Source: Paracidovorax konjaci
GTDB taxonomy: Bacteria > Pseudomonadota > Gammaproteobacteria > Burkholderiales > Burkholderiaceae_C
Direction of reading: 5' to 3'
Assembly: GCF_900112675.1 (NCBI RefSeq)
Contig: NZ_FOMQ01000004.1
Coordinates: 248,001-312,000 of the forward strand
Length of the DNA stretch: 64,000 bases
In this document: one piece after another, positions 20,221 to 28,375 of the stretch
How the letters are laid out: the number at the start of each line of letters is the position of its first letter
Numbering within the stretch: position 1 is the stretch's first letter
Notes under the pieces: generated by a model
Seen by the model: the letters and a program-made list of their open reading frames with translations, nothing else
Told to the model about the DNA's origin: nothing
The model's database searches: none
Made by a program: the position numbers and the translations under genes

Positions 20221-20928
20221 ATGACGCAACTGAACGCCGTTCTGCAAGAGCAGCAGAAGTACTACGACGACCGCGCACCGGAGTACGACGACTGGTGGTA
20301 CCGCCGCAATGCCTTCGACGAAGGCCCCGAGGCCAATGCGCGCTGGCATTCCGAGGTCGCCATCGTGGATGCGGCACTGCAGGCGGCCGGCCTGGGTGGC
20401 GATGTGCTCGAGTTTGCGGGGGGCACCGGCATCTGGAGCCAGAAGCTGCTGCGCACGGCCAGGACCCTGACCATCGTGGATGGGTCTGCGCAGATGCTGT
20501 CGCTGAATGCCGCTGCGGGCGATCCCCGGGTCACGCTGGTGCAGGCGGACATCTTCCAGTGGCAGGTGGACCGCCGATTCGACGCCATCGCCTTCGGCTT
20601 CTGGATATCGCATGTGCCGCGGGACCTGTTCGAACCGTTCCTGGCATCGGTCGCGAGCCATCTCCGTCCCGGGGGGAGTTTCTTCTTCGTGGACAACTGC
20701 CGGCGCCCGGAGGCCACGGCCCCCCATGTGCTCGGGATCGATGGCGAACTCATGAAGCGCAAGCTGGTGAATGGCAAGACCAGCACCATCGTGAAGAACT
20801 ACTACACGCGCGAGGAGATCGCCGCCGCATGCGCCAAAGCCGGCCTGCGGGTGGAGGTCCATGAAACGCCCTCGCTGTTCCAGTACGGCGTGGGGCACCG
20901 GGCCTCCGGCGGGCCCCTGGCGGCATAG
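20221..20928 (+). CDS. SAM-dependent methyltransferase (class I)
   Basis: This is a 235-residue Rossmann-fold methyltransferase. Motif I is VLEFAGGTGIWSQKL, followed by the acidic residue of motif II (LTIVDGSAQML) and VQADIFQW. The aromatic-rich N-terminus (QQKYYDDRAPEYDDWWYRR) is common in small-molecule methyltransferases. ATG at 20221 has GGAG 6 nt upstream, and an earlier in-frame TTG at 20197 is less likely. It lies 25 nt after the Fic-like gene and is probably the last certain gene of the phosphonate operon. An O- or N-methylation of the product is likely, with substrate unknown. Confidence 0.88.
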   Translation: MTQLNAVLQEQQKYYDDRAPEYDDWWYRRNAFDEGPEANARWHSEVAIVDAALQAAGLGGDVLEFAGGTGIWSQKLLRTARTLTIVDGSAQMLSLNAAAGDPRVTLVQADIFQWQVDRRFDAIAFGFWISHVPRDLFEPFLASVASHLRPGGSFFFVDNCRRPEATAPHVLGIDGELMKRKLVNGKTSTIVKNYYTREEIAAACAKAGLRVEVHETPSLFQYGVGHRASGGPLAA

Positions 20929-21117
20929 CCGCGGGGACATGGCTCCTTGTCTTGGGTGTCTCCGGTGTCTGCATGGTTGCGCCGCGGGTGCCGGCGCCGT
21001 TGGCGGAGGCACCCGCACCGGCCCCGGTCAGCGCAGGCCGTGGCGGGGCGCTGCCTGCAGCGGCTTTGATCGGCCCGGCGGGGCAGGCCGAGGACGGTGT
21101 CACGCGGCGCAGGCCCG

Positions 21118-21945
21118 ATGAAGCTGCTGGTGCTTTCCGACCTGCACATCGACCGGGATGGGTTCGATGGGCCTGCACATGCCGATTACGACGTCGCCAT
21201 CGTGGCCGGTGACGTGGTTTCGCCGGGGCGCGCGGCGGTCGACTGGCTATGCCGCTGGGCGGCCGAGAGCCGCCGCCCCGTGGTTTTCGTGCCGGGAAAC
21301 CACGAGTATTACGGCACCGTGCTCCAGCACGAGCGCGAGGCCATGCGCGAAGCGGCGGCATCGGGGCCGGTGCACCTGCTCGACGGCGGCGAGTTGCGCA
21401 TGCCGGGCGTGCGCTTTCTGGGCTGCACGCTGTGGACGGATTTCTGCCTTCGCCTGCAGGCGGTCGGAACGGGTGGCCGGGTCGCCATCCAGGATCCGGA
21501 CCCGGTGCGCGCCATGCGCGTGGCCGCCACCTCCCTGAACGAATACCGGCGCATCCGCTGGGAGGCGACGGGCGAGAAGGCCGCGGGGGTCCGGGGGCTG
21601 GAGCCGGCGGATACCGCGGAGTGCCACCGCCGGGACCGGCAGTGGTTGCTGTCGCGCCTGGAGGAGCCGTTCCAGGGGGCCACGGTGGTCGTGACCCACC
21701 ACGCGCCGCACCGCCGCTCGCTCAGCGAGGACTTCGCGGCTGACCCGGTGTCGCCGGCATTCGTCAGCGAACTTCCGGACGCGTGCTTCGATCGCGCCAC
21801 GCTGTGGGTCCACGGACACACCCACCGGTCCTTCGACTACCGGGTGGGGCCATGCAGGGTGGTCTCCAACCCGAGAGGGTATCGGCGCGGAGCCGAAGGA
21901 CGGGAGAACGGCGCGTTCGATGATGCCCTGGTGATTGCGGTCTGA
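21118..21945 (+). CDS. Calcineurin-like metallophosphoesterase
   Basis: This is a 275-residue metallophosphoesterase with all metal-binding motifs: LSDLHID, VAGDVVSPG, GNHEYY, VVVTHHAPH and WVHGHTHRSF. The ATG at 21118 opens directly into the first motif (MKLLVLSDLHID); an upstream in-frame ATG at 21097 is less natural. Substrate cannot be predicted. It follows the methyltransferase by 189 nt on the same strand without a clear terminator between. It may be a loosely attached member of the phosphonate cluster, for instance acting on a CMP-phosphonate bond, or an unrelated gene. Confidence 0.87.
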   Translation: MKLLVLSDLHIDRDGFDGPAHADYDVAIVAGDVVSPGRAAVDWLCRWAAESRRPVVFVPGNHEYYGTVLQHEREAMREAAASGPVHLLDGGELRMPGVRFLGCTLWTDFCLRLQAVGTGGRVAIQDPDPVRAMRVAATSLNEYRRIRWEATGEKAAGVRGLEPADTAECHRRDRQWLLSRLEEPFQGATVVVTHHAPHRRSLSEDFAADPVSPAFVSELPDACFDRATLWVHGHTHRSFDYRVGPCRVVSNPRGYRRGAEGRENGAFDDALVIAV

Positions 21946-21968
21946 ACCGCGCGGGGCGGTGCAGTGCG

Positions 21969-21994
21969 CCCACCGCATGCATGCATGCGGTGGG
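21969..21994. terminator. Perfect 26-bp palindrome between convergent genes
   Basis: The sequence CCCACCGCAT..ATGCGGTGGG is a perfect inverted repeat with no mismatch, centred at 21981/21982. It lies between the metallophosphoesterase (plus) and ETF dehydrogenase (minus), which converge here. It could act as a bidirectional terminator hairpin, although neither strand has a T-tract after it. Confidence 0.5.
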
Positions 21995-21999
21995 GCCTG

Positions 22000-23706
22000 T
22001 CACATGCCCGAGTAGTTCGGTCCGCCGCCGCCTTCGGGCGTCACCCAGACGATGTTCTGGGTGGGGTCCTTGATGTCGCAGGTCTTGCAGTGCACGCAGT
22101 TCTGCGCGTTGATCTGCAGCCGCTGCGCATTGCCGCCCTGGGTCTCGTCCGGCACGAACTCGTACACCGCCGCGGGGCAGTAGCGCGCCTCGGGGCCCGC
22201 GTACTTCGCGAGGTTGATGTTCACCGGCACGCTCGCGTCCTTGAGCGTCAGGTGCGCGGGCTGGTTCTCTGCGTGGTTGGTGTTGCTGATGAACACGCTG
22301 GAGAGCCGGTCGAAGGTGAGCTTGCCGTCGGGCTTCGGGTAGACGATGGGCTCGCACTCCGCGGCGGGCTTCAGGTAGGCATGGTCGGGCTTGTCGCGGT
22401 GCAGCGTCCAGGGGATGTTGCCCTTGAGCACGAACTGTTCGATGCCGTTCATGAGCGTGGCCGTGGCCAGGCCCTTCTTGAACCAGGCCTTGAAGTTGCG
22501 CGCCTTGTTCAGCTCGGCATGCAGCCAGCTGTTCTCGAAGGCCTGCGGGTAGGCCGTGAGTTCGTCGTGCTGGCGGCCGGCGCGGATGGCGTCGTAGGCG
22601 GCCTCGGCGGCGAGCATGCCGGTCTTGATGGCGGCATGGCTGCCCTTGATGCGGCTCACGTTCAGGAAGCCCGCCTCGCAGCCCACCAGCGCGCCGCCCG
22701 GGAACACGAACTTGGGCAGCGAGAGCAGGCCGCCGGCCGTGATCGCGCGCGCGCCGTAGCCGATGCGCTTGGCGGGCTTGATGCCCTTGGCTTCGTCGCC
22801 TTCGAGGTAGTAGCGGATGTTGGGGTGGGTTTTCCAGCGCTGGAATTCCTCGAACGGGCTCAGGTAGGGGTTGGAGTAGTCCAGGCCCGTGATGAAGCCG
22901 AGCGTGACCTTGTTGTCGTCGGCGTGGTAGAGGAACGAGCCGCCGTAGGTGTCGCTGTCCATGGGCCAGCCGGCCGTGTGCATCACGAAGCCGGGCTGGT
23001 GGCGCTTCGGGTCGATCTCCCACAGCTCCTTGATGCCGATGCCATAGCTCTGCGGGTCGCGCCCTTCGTCCAACTTGAAGCGCGCGATGAGCTGCTTGCC
23101 CAGGTGGCCGCGCGAGCCTTCCGCGAAGACGGTGTACTTGGCATGCAGCTCCATGCCGAGCTGGAAGTCGCCCGTGGGCTCGCCGTCCTTGCCCACGCCC
23201 ATGTTGCCGGTGGCCACGCCCTTGACGGAGCCATCCTCGTTGTAGAGCACTTCGGCCGCGGGAAAGCCCGGGAAGATCTCCACGCCCAGCGCTTCGGCCT
23301 GCGCGCTCAGCCAGCGCACCACGTTGCCGAGGCTGACGATGTAGTTGCCATGGTTCTGGAAGCACCCGGGCAGCACGAAGTTGGGCGTGCGCCAGGAGGA
23401 TTTCTCGCCGAGGAAGATCATCGCGTCTTCGGTGACGGGCTGGTGCAGCGGAGCGCCGCGTTCCTTCCAGTCGGGGAAGAGTTCGGTCAGCGCGCGCGGG
23501 TCCATGATGGCGCCCGACAGGATGTGCGCGCCGGGCTCGGAGCCTTTTTCCAGCACCACGACCGACACGTCCTGCCCGTTCTCGGCCGCCATCTGCTTGA
23601 GCCGGATGGCGGTGGAGAGGCCGCCCGGGCCGCCGCCGACCACGACCACGTCGTATTCCATGGCCTCTCGGGGGCCGTACTGGGCAAGGATTTCTTCTTT
23701 CGTCAT
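22000..23706 (-). CDS. etfD: Electron transfer flavoprotein-ubiquinone oxidoreductase
   Basis: This is a 568-residue ETF-QO, the usual length. The N-terminus has the FAD dinucleotide fold (YDVVVVGGGPGGLSTAIRLK). The C-terminus has the 4Fe-4S cysteines CVHCKTCDIKDPTQNIVW, with the upstream cluster cysteine in the ARYCPAAVYEF segment. It passes electrons from reduced ETF, hence from acyl-CoA and amine dehydrogenases, to ubiquinone at the inner membrane. An upstream in-frame start exists, but ATG at 23706 gives the expected N-terminus. It is divergent from a short-chain dehydrogenase with a shared 152-nt promoter region. Confidence 0.95.
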   Translation of the reverse strand: MTKEEILAQYGPREAMEYDVVVVGGGPGGLSTAIRLKQMAAENGQDVSVVVLEKGSEPGAHILSGAIMDPRALTELFPDWKERGAPLHQPVTEDAMIFLGEKSSWRTPNFVLPGCFQNHGNYIVSLGNVVRWLSAQAEALGVEIFPGFPAAEVLYNEDGSVKGVATGNMGVGKDGEPTGDFQLGMELHAKYTVFAEGSRGHLGKQLIARFKLDEGRDPQSYGIGIKELWEIDPKRHQPGFVMHTAGWPMDSDTYGGSFLYHADDNKVTLGFITGLDYSNPYLSPFEEFQRWKTHPNIRYYLEGDEAKGIKPAKRIGYGARAITAGGLLSLPKFVFPGGALVGCEAGFLNVSRIKGSHAAIKTGMLAAEAAYDAIRAGRQHDELTAYPQAFENSWLHAELNKARNFKAWFKKGLATATLMNGIEQFVLKGNIPWTLHRDKPDHAYLKPAAECEPIVYPKPDGKLTFDRLSSVFISNTNHAENQPAHLTLKDASVPVNINLAKYAGPEARYCPAAVYEFVPDETQGGNAQRLQINAQNCVHCKTCDIKDPTQNIVWVTPEGGGGPNYSGM

Positions 23707-23815
23707 GGGTTGTCTCGTCTCGGCGTTTGATAATCGAAAAGAGCGCAGCCGGGCCGTGGGGGGCCCGTGCGGGCGGTGTGCGCGGCCCATTGTATGCATC
23801 GGCCGCGCGACAATC

Positions 23816-23827
23816 GAACGATCGTTC
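23816..23827. promoter_or_regulatory. Palindromic candidate operator GAACGATCGTTC
   Basis: A perfect 12-bp palindrome lies in the divergent region between ETF dehydrogenase and the short-chain dehydrogenase, about 30 nt before the latter's start. TetR-family regulators of fatty-acid genes bind sites of this size. No TetR gene is adjacent, so the regulator is unknown. Confidence 0.4.
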
Positions 23828-23858
23828 TTTTTTCTTTCCCCTCTGGAGACAGCTTCCA

Positions 23859-24641
23859 ATGGCATACAGCATCGATTTGTCGGGCCGGGTGGCCCTGGTG
23901 ACCGGCGCCTCCAGCGGCCTGGGCGAGCAGTTCGCCCGCACGCTCGCGCAGGCGGGTGCGGGCGTGGTGCTCGCCAGCCGGCGCCTGGAGAAACTCAAGG
24001 CGCTGCGGGCGCGCATCGAGGGCGAGGGTGGCGACGCGCTGGTGGTCGAGCTGGACGTGACCGACATCGATTCCATCCGCGCGGCGGTGGCGCATGCGGA
24101 AACCAAGATGGGCTCCATCGACATCCTGGTGAACAACTCGGGCATCTCCACCACGCAGCGCCTCCAGGACGTGACGCCCGAGGATTTCGACGACATGTTC
24201 GATACCAACGTGCGCGGCGCCTTCTTCGTGGCGCAGGAGGTCGGCAAGCGCATGCTGGCGCGTTCGCGCGGCGCGGCGCCGGGCACCTTCACGGGCGGGC
24301 GCATCATCAACATCGCCTCGGTCGCGGGTCTCAAGGTGCTGCCGCAGATCGGGGCCTACAGCATGACCAAGGCGGCCGTGGTGCACATGACCCGCGCCAT
24401 GGCGCTCGAGTGGGGCCGCTTCGGCATCAACGTGAACGCGCTCTGCCCGGGCTACATCGACACCGAGATCAACCACGACCACTGGCAGACCGAGCAGGGC
24501 CGCAAGCTGCTGGACATGCTGCCGCGCAAACGCGTGGGCCAGCCGCGCGACCTGGACGCGCTGATCGTGATGCTCGCCAGCGACCAGAGCCATTTCGTGA
24601 ACGGTGCGGTGATCGCGGCCGACGACGGCTTCGCCATCTGA
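23859..24641 (+). CDS. Short-chain dehydrogenase/reductase (SDR)
   Basis: This is a 260-residue classical SDR. It shows the nucleotide-binding TGASSGLG near residue 15, LVNNSG, the serine of IINIASVAGL and the YxxxK pair in GAYSMTKAAVVH. Such enzymes oxidise or reduce 3-hydroxyacyl, sugar or steroid alcohols with NAD(P). The neighbouring divergent ETF dehydrogenase suggests a beta-oxidation role, but this is weak. CTGGAG 8 nt upstream supports the ATG at 23859. The stop overlaps the EamA permease start by one base, so the two are an operon. Confidence 0.92.
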   Translation: MAYSIDLSGRVALVTGASSGLGEQFARTLAQAGAGVVLASRRLEKLKALRARIEGEGGDALVVELDVTDIDSIRAAVAHAETKMGSIDILVNNSGISTTQRLQDVTPEDFDDMFDTNVRGAFFVAQEVGKRMLARSRGAAPGTFTGGRIINIASVAGLKVLPQIGAYSMTKAAVVHMTRAMALEWGRFGINVNALCPGYIDTEINHDHWQTEQGRKLLDMLPRKRVGQPRDLDALIVMLASDQSHFVNGAVIAADDGFAI

Positions 24642-25561
24642 TGCTCGCCGGCATCCTGGCAGGGCTCGCCGCGGGCGCGCTCTGGGGGCTGGTGTTCGTG
24701 GCGCCGCGCATCGCGGCGGGATTCGCCTCGGTGGACCTCACCGCCGGGCGCTTCGTGGCCTATGGCGCGGTGGCCGTGGGGATGCTGCTCTGGGGCGCGC
24801 TGCGCAGCCGGGCGGGGGTGCCGCAGCGCCTGCCCACGGCGCGGCAGGCGGGCGCCGCGCTGTGGCTGAGCGTGCTGGGCTTCACGGGCTACTACCTGCT
24901 GCTGGTGCTCGCGATCCGCGATGCGGGCGCGCCGCTGCCGGCGCTCATCATCGGCACCATCCCCGTGTGGGTGATGGTGCTCGGCAAGCCGCACGGGCTG
25001 CGGTGGGGGGCGCTGGCGCCGGGGCTGGTGCTCACCGTGGCGGGCATCGTGCTCATGGCCTGGGCACCGCATGGCGATGGTGCGGGGCAGGGCGCGGCGG
25101 GCTCGCCGCACTTCTGGCGGGGCATCGGCATCGCGGGGGTGGCGCTGGTGTTCTGGACGGCATTCGCCATCTTCAACGCGCGCTGGCTGCAGCGCCATCC
25201 GGAGGTGCGGGCCACCGAGTGGGCCAACTGGCTGGGCGTGGCGACGGGCCTGGGCGGCGTGCTGCTGTGGCTCGTGGCGGGCAGCCCGCTCGCGGAGATC
25301 GCGGCGCGGCCGGGCATCGGGGCCTTCATCGGCGTGTGCGTGGCCATCGGCTTCGGGTCGAGCTGGCTGGCCACCATTCTGTGGAACGTCGCCAGCCAGC
25401 GGTTGCCCGCCAGCCTCTGCGGCCAGCTCATCGTGAGCGAAACGCTGTTCGCCATCGTGTATTCGTTCGCGCTGGAAGGGGTGTGGCCGGCGCCGCTGCA
25501 GTGGGGCGCGTGTGTGCTGTTCACCCTCGGCATCCTGGCGTCGATCAACGCCCACCGGTGA
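24641..25561 (+). CDS. EamA/DMT family transporter
   Basis: This is a 306-residue protein with ten hydrophobic segments in two five-helix halves, as in EamA-type drug/metabolite transporters. Motifs are typical: ALWGLVFVAPRIAAGFASVD at the N-terminus, LVLAIRDAGAPLPALIIGTI in the first half and an equivalent SETLFAIVYSFALEG in the second half. Substrate is unknown. The family exports amino acids, metabolites and drugs. It is translationally coupled to the SDR gene (TGATG overlap). No terminator was recognised directly after it. Confidence 0.87.
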   Translation: MLAGILAGLAAGALWGLVFVAPRIAAGFASVDLTAGRFVAYGAVAVGMLLWGALRSRAGVPQRLPTARQAGAALWLSVLGFTGYYLLLVLAIRDAGAPLPALIIGTIPVWVMVLGKPHGLRWGALAPGLVLTVAGIVLMAWAPHGDGAGQGAAGSPHFWRGIGIAGVALVFWTAFAIFNARWLQRHPEVRATEWANWLGVATGLGGVLLWLVAGSPLAEIAARPGIGAFIGVCVAIGFGSSWLATILWNVASQRLPASLCGQLIVSETLFAIVYSFALEGVWPAPLQWGACVLFTLGILASINAHR

Positions 25562-25619
25562 CGGAACCGAGGCGTAATAAGTTGCGCAGCCGTGCAACCA
25601 ATTTCTGCCCGTTCCATTT

Positions 25620-25670
25620 CTTTGCTCCTGAAAAGATAGCTGAGTATTCAGTGGATACGGCGGCATGCGA
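25620..25670 (-). repeat. 54-nt dispersed repeat, copy G (intergenic, diverged)
   Basis: On the minus strand this copy reads GCATGCCGCCGTATCCACTG, followed by an AT-rich half with GCTATCTTTTC and AGCAAAG. It aligns gap-free to the other copies but is one of the more diverged. It lies in the 242-nt gap before the catalase gene. Confidence 0.65.
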
Positions 25671-25803
25671 TCGATTGGAAGAAAGGTTGCAAATTCCACC
25701 CATCGGAAAATTTGATTGACGCTATAGCCGCAGCCCTCTTGCTGTCGAGTTGCCGCCGCCCGGATGATTCGCTCCGTTTTCAACCCCGGAGTGGAGCCGT
25801 CCC

Positions 25804-27327
25804 ATGAAATTCCAGAACCTTTTCACCGCAGCCATCGTGCTGCAAGGCGCGATGGCGCCCGCGGCGTTCGCCCAGTCGGCGCTGACCCGCGACAACGGTG
25901 CGCCCGTTGGCGACAACCAGAACTCCCAGACGGCAGGGCCCGGCGGCCCGGCCCTGCTGCAGGATGTGCAACTGATCCAGAAGCTGCAGCGCTTCGACCG
26001 CGAGCGCATCCCCGAGCGCGTCGTGCATGCGCGCGGCACGGGCGTGAAAGGCGAGTTCACGGCCTCGGAAGACATCTCGGCCCTGACCAAGGCCAAGCTG
26101 TTCCGGCCCGGCGAGCGCACCCCGGTGTTCGTGCGCTTCTCGTCCGTGGTCCACGGCAACCATTCGCCCGAGACGCTGCGCGACCCGCGCGGCTTCGCCA
26201 CGAAGTTCTACACGAGCGAGGGCAACTGGGACCTGGTGGGCAACAACTTCCCCACCTTCTTCATCCGCGACGCGATCAAGTTCCCCGACATGGTCCATGC
26301 GTTCAAGCCCGACCCGCGCAGCAACCTCGACGACGACTCCCGCCGCTTCGACTTCTTCTCGCACGTGCCCGAGGCCACGCGCACGCTCACGCTGCTGTAC
26401 TCGAACGAGGGCACGCCCACCGGCTACCGTTTCATGGACGGCAATGGCGTGCATGCGTACAAGTTCGTGAACGCGCAGAACCAGGTCCACTACGTCAAGT
26501 TCCGCTGGAAGAGCCTGCAGGGCCTGAAGAACCTCGATCCCAAGCAGGTCGAGCAGGTCCAGGGCAAGGACTACAGCCACATGACCAACGACCTCGTCGG
26601 CGCCATCAAGAGGGGCGACTTCCCGAAGTGGGACCTGTACATCCAGGTGCTCAAGCCCGAGGACCTGGCCAAGTTCGAGTTCGATCCGCTGGACGCCACC
26701 AAGATCTGGCCCGACGTGCCGGAGCGCAAGATCGGCCAGATGGTGCTCAACAAGAACGTGGACAACTTCTTCCAGGAGACCGAGCAGGTGGCGATGGCCC
26801 CGGCCAATCTCGTGCCCGGCATCGAGCCCTCCGAAGACCGCCTGCTGCAGGGCCGTGTCTTCTCGTACGCCGACACGCAGCTCTACCGCGTGGGCACCAA
26901 CGTGCTGAGCCTGCCCGTGAACCGCCCTCGCGTGGCCGTGAACAACGGTAACCAGGACGGCTCGCTGAACTTCGGCCAGACGACCAGCGGCGTGAACTAT
27001 GAGCCCAGCCGCCTGGAGCCGCGCCCGCAGGACGCCACGGCGCGCTACAGCCAGCTGCCGCTCACGGGCACGACCCAGCAGGCGAAGATCGCGCGCGAGC
27101 AGAACTTCAAGCAGGCCGGTGACCTGTACCGCAGCTACGGCAAGAAGGAGCAGCAGGACCTGATCCAGAGCTTCGGCGAGTCGCTCGCGGGCGCCGACGC
27201 CGAGAGCAAGCACATCATCCTGTCGTTCCTCTACAAGGCGGACCCGGCCTACGGCACGGGCGTGGCCCGCGTGGCCAAGGGCGACATCGAGCGCGTGAAG
27301 CAGCTCGCGGCCGCGCTCAAGGACTGA
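25804..27327 (+). CDS. katB: Periplasmic heme catalase
   Basis: This is a 507-residue monofunctional small-subunit catalase with a cleavable signal peptide (MKFQNLFTAAIVLQ.., AFAQ near residue 23), so it acts in the periplasm. The catalytic histidine stands in RIPERVVHARGTGVKG, the distal Asn in GNNFPTFFIRDAIKFPD. The proximal heme tyrosine is in RVFSYADTQLYRVG. It removes H2O2. The next gene encodes an exported ankyrin-repeat protein, the arrangement of Pseudomonas katB-ankB, where AnkB is needed for full catalase activity. A strong hairpin separates the two genes. Confidence 0.94.
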   Translation: MKFQNLFTAAIVLQGAMAPAAFAQSALTRDNGAPVGDNQNSQTAGPGGPALLQDVQLIQKLQRFDRERIPERVVHARGTGVKGEFTASEDISALTKAKLFRPGERTPVFVRFSSVVHGNHSPETLRDPRGFATKFYTSEGNWDLVGNNFPTFFIRDAIKFPDMVHAFKPDPRSNLDDDSRRFDFFSHVPEATRTLTLLYSNEGTPTGYRFMDGNGVHAYKFVNAQNQVHYVKFRWKSLQGLKNLDPKQVEQVQGKDYSHMTNDLVGAIKRGDFPKWDLYIQVLKPEDLAKFEFDPLDATKIWPDVPERKIGQMVLNKNVDNFFQETEQVAMAPANLVPGIEPSEDRLLQGRVFSYADTQLYRVGTNVLSLPVNRPRVAVNNGNQDGSLNFGQTTSGVNYEPSRLEPRPQDATARYSQLPLTGTTQQAKIAREQNFKQAGDLYRSYGKKEQQDLIQSFGESLAGADAESKHIILSFLYKADPAYGTGVARVAKGDIERVKQLAAALKD

Positions 27328-27339
27328 GTTCGCGCCACG

Positions 27340-27375
27340 GCGCGGTGCCGCGGCAGGGCCGGGGCACCGCGCTTT
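27340..27375 (+). terminator. Strong hairpin after katB
   Basis: GCGCGGTGCC at 27340-27349 pairs perfectly with GGCACCGCGC at 27363-27372, a 10-bp GC-rich stem with a 13-nt loop, followed by TTTCCTGT. It could attenuate transcription into ankB or stabilise the katB mRNA 3' end. Confidence 0.6.
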
Positions 27376-27458
27376 CCTGTCCCTGTGGGCCTGCGGGCTC
27401 CCGATGCCGGCGCGCGCGACGGGCCATCTGTCGGCGCGGTTCCTGGAGAACCCATCCC

Positions 27459-28109
27459 ATGCGCAGCACTTTCCTCAGTTCCCTGACTTCCCTGGGCCTG
27501 GCCGCCGCGCTGGCGGCGGGCAGCGTGGGCGCGGCGCCCCCTGCGGCCCCGGTGCGTGGTGCATCCGCTCCCGCAGATACCGCCTCTTCCTATGCTGCTC
27601 CGCAGGCGTCCGCATCCGCGCCGGGGCCCGCGGACGGGTCCCGCCTGCAGGCGCAGCTGCGCCAGTACCTCTTCGATGCCGCGCGGCAGGGGCGCAGCGA
27701 AATGGTGGCGGAATTCATCGCGGCGCGCTACGACCTGAACGTGCGCGACGCACAGGGCTACACCGCGTTGATCCTGGCCGCCTACCACGGCCAGCGCGCG
27801 GTGGTGGACCAGTTGCTCGCTGCCGGGGCCGACCCCTGCGCGCAGGACCGGCGCGGCAACACCGCACTGATGGGCGCCATCTTCAAGGGCGAGCTGGCGA
27901 TCGCCCGGCGCCTGGTGCAGGCCGACTGCGCACCCGACCAGCGCAACAACGCCGGGCAGACCGCGGCCATGTACGCCGCGCTGTTCCAGCGCACCGAACT
28001 GCTGCAGGCCCTGGCCGCACGGGGTGCCGACCTGAACGCGCGGGACGCGCGCGGCAATGGCGTCACGCAGCTGCAGCGCGGGGAGTTCGCTCCCACGCCC
28101 GTCCGCTGA
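27459..28109 (+). CDS. ankB: Exported ankyrin-repeat protein (AnkB-like)
   Basis: This is a 216-residue protein with a signal peptide (FLSSLTSLGLAAALAAGSVG) and an Ala/Pro/Ser-rich linker to about residue 65. Four ankyrin repeats follow, seen in DAQGYTALILAAYHGQRAVV, RRGNTALMGAIFKGELAIA, NAGQTAAMYAALFQRTELL and GADLNARDARGNG. Ankyrin repeats bind partner proteins. In Pseudomonas, AnkB sits in the periplasm and protects or assembles catalase KatB, and the same pairing is seen here. CTGGAG lies 9 nt before the ATG at 27459. Confidence 0.88.
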   Translation: MRSTFLSSLTSLGLAAALAAGSVGAAPPAAPVRGASAPADTASSYAAPQASASAPGPADGSRLQAQLRQYLFDAARQGRSEMVAEFIAARYDLNVRDAQGYTALILAAYHGQRAVVDQLLAAGADPCAQDRRGNTALMGAIFKGELAIARRLVQADCAPDQRNNAGQTAAMYAALFQRTELLQALAARGADLNARDARGNGVTQLQRGEFAPTPVR

Positions 28110-28140
28110 GGCATCGGGCACCCGGTAGAAGCGTTATGGG

Positions 28141-28193
28141 CAGGATGCCGCCGATTCCATTGAATAGTTCGCTATTGATTTGATAGCAACTGG
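28141..28193 (+). repeat. 54-nt dispersed repeat, copy B (intergenic)
   Basis: The copy reads GGATGCCGCCGATTCCATTG at its left side, then AATAGTTCGCTAT and GATAGCAACTGG. It lies just downstream of ankB and about 110 nt before copy C, both in the same orientation. Confidence 0.8.
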
Positions 28194-28304
28194 GGCACTG
28201 CGGAAGCACTATGGCTTGCCGCCGGCCCGTGCCATCGGGCTGCAGCGCTCACGGCACCCGGCAGGCCGTCCGCATGTGTGGGGATGTCCGCTGGGATGCT
28301 TTTT

Positions 28305-28354
28305 GGCAGCATGCCGCCGGTTTTATTGAATAGTTTGCTATCAAAATAATAGTG
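28305..28354 (+). repeat. 54-nt dispersed repeat, copy C (intergenic)
   Basis: The copy reads GGCAGCATGCCGCCGG, then TTTTATTGAATAGTTTGC and TATCAAAATAATAGTG. Its right end is diverged from the other copies. It lies just beyond the 3' end of the convergent metal-dependent hydrolase gene. Confidence 0.8.
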
Positions 28355-28375
28355 TCTTGATGGCGGCCCGGCGAT

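Noticed and set aside
20929-21117. Possible small gene between the methyltransferase and the metallophosphoesterase
   Set aside because: The available frames are Ala/Pro/Gly-rich, run into the next gene out of frame and show no start signal.
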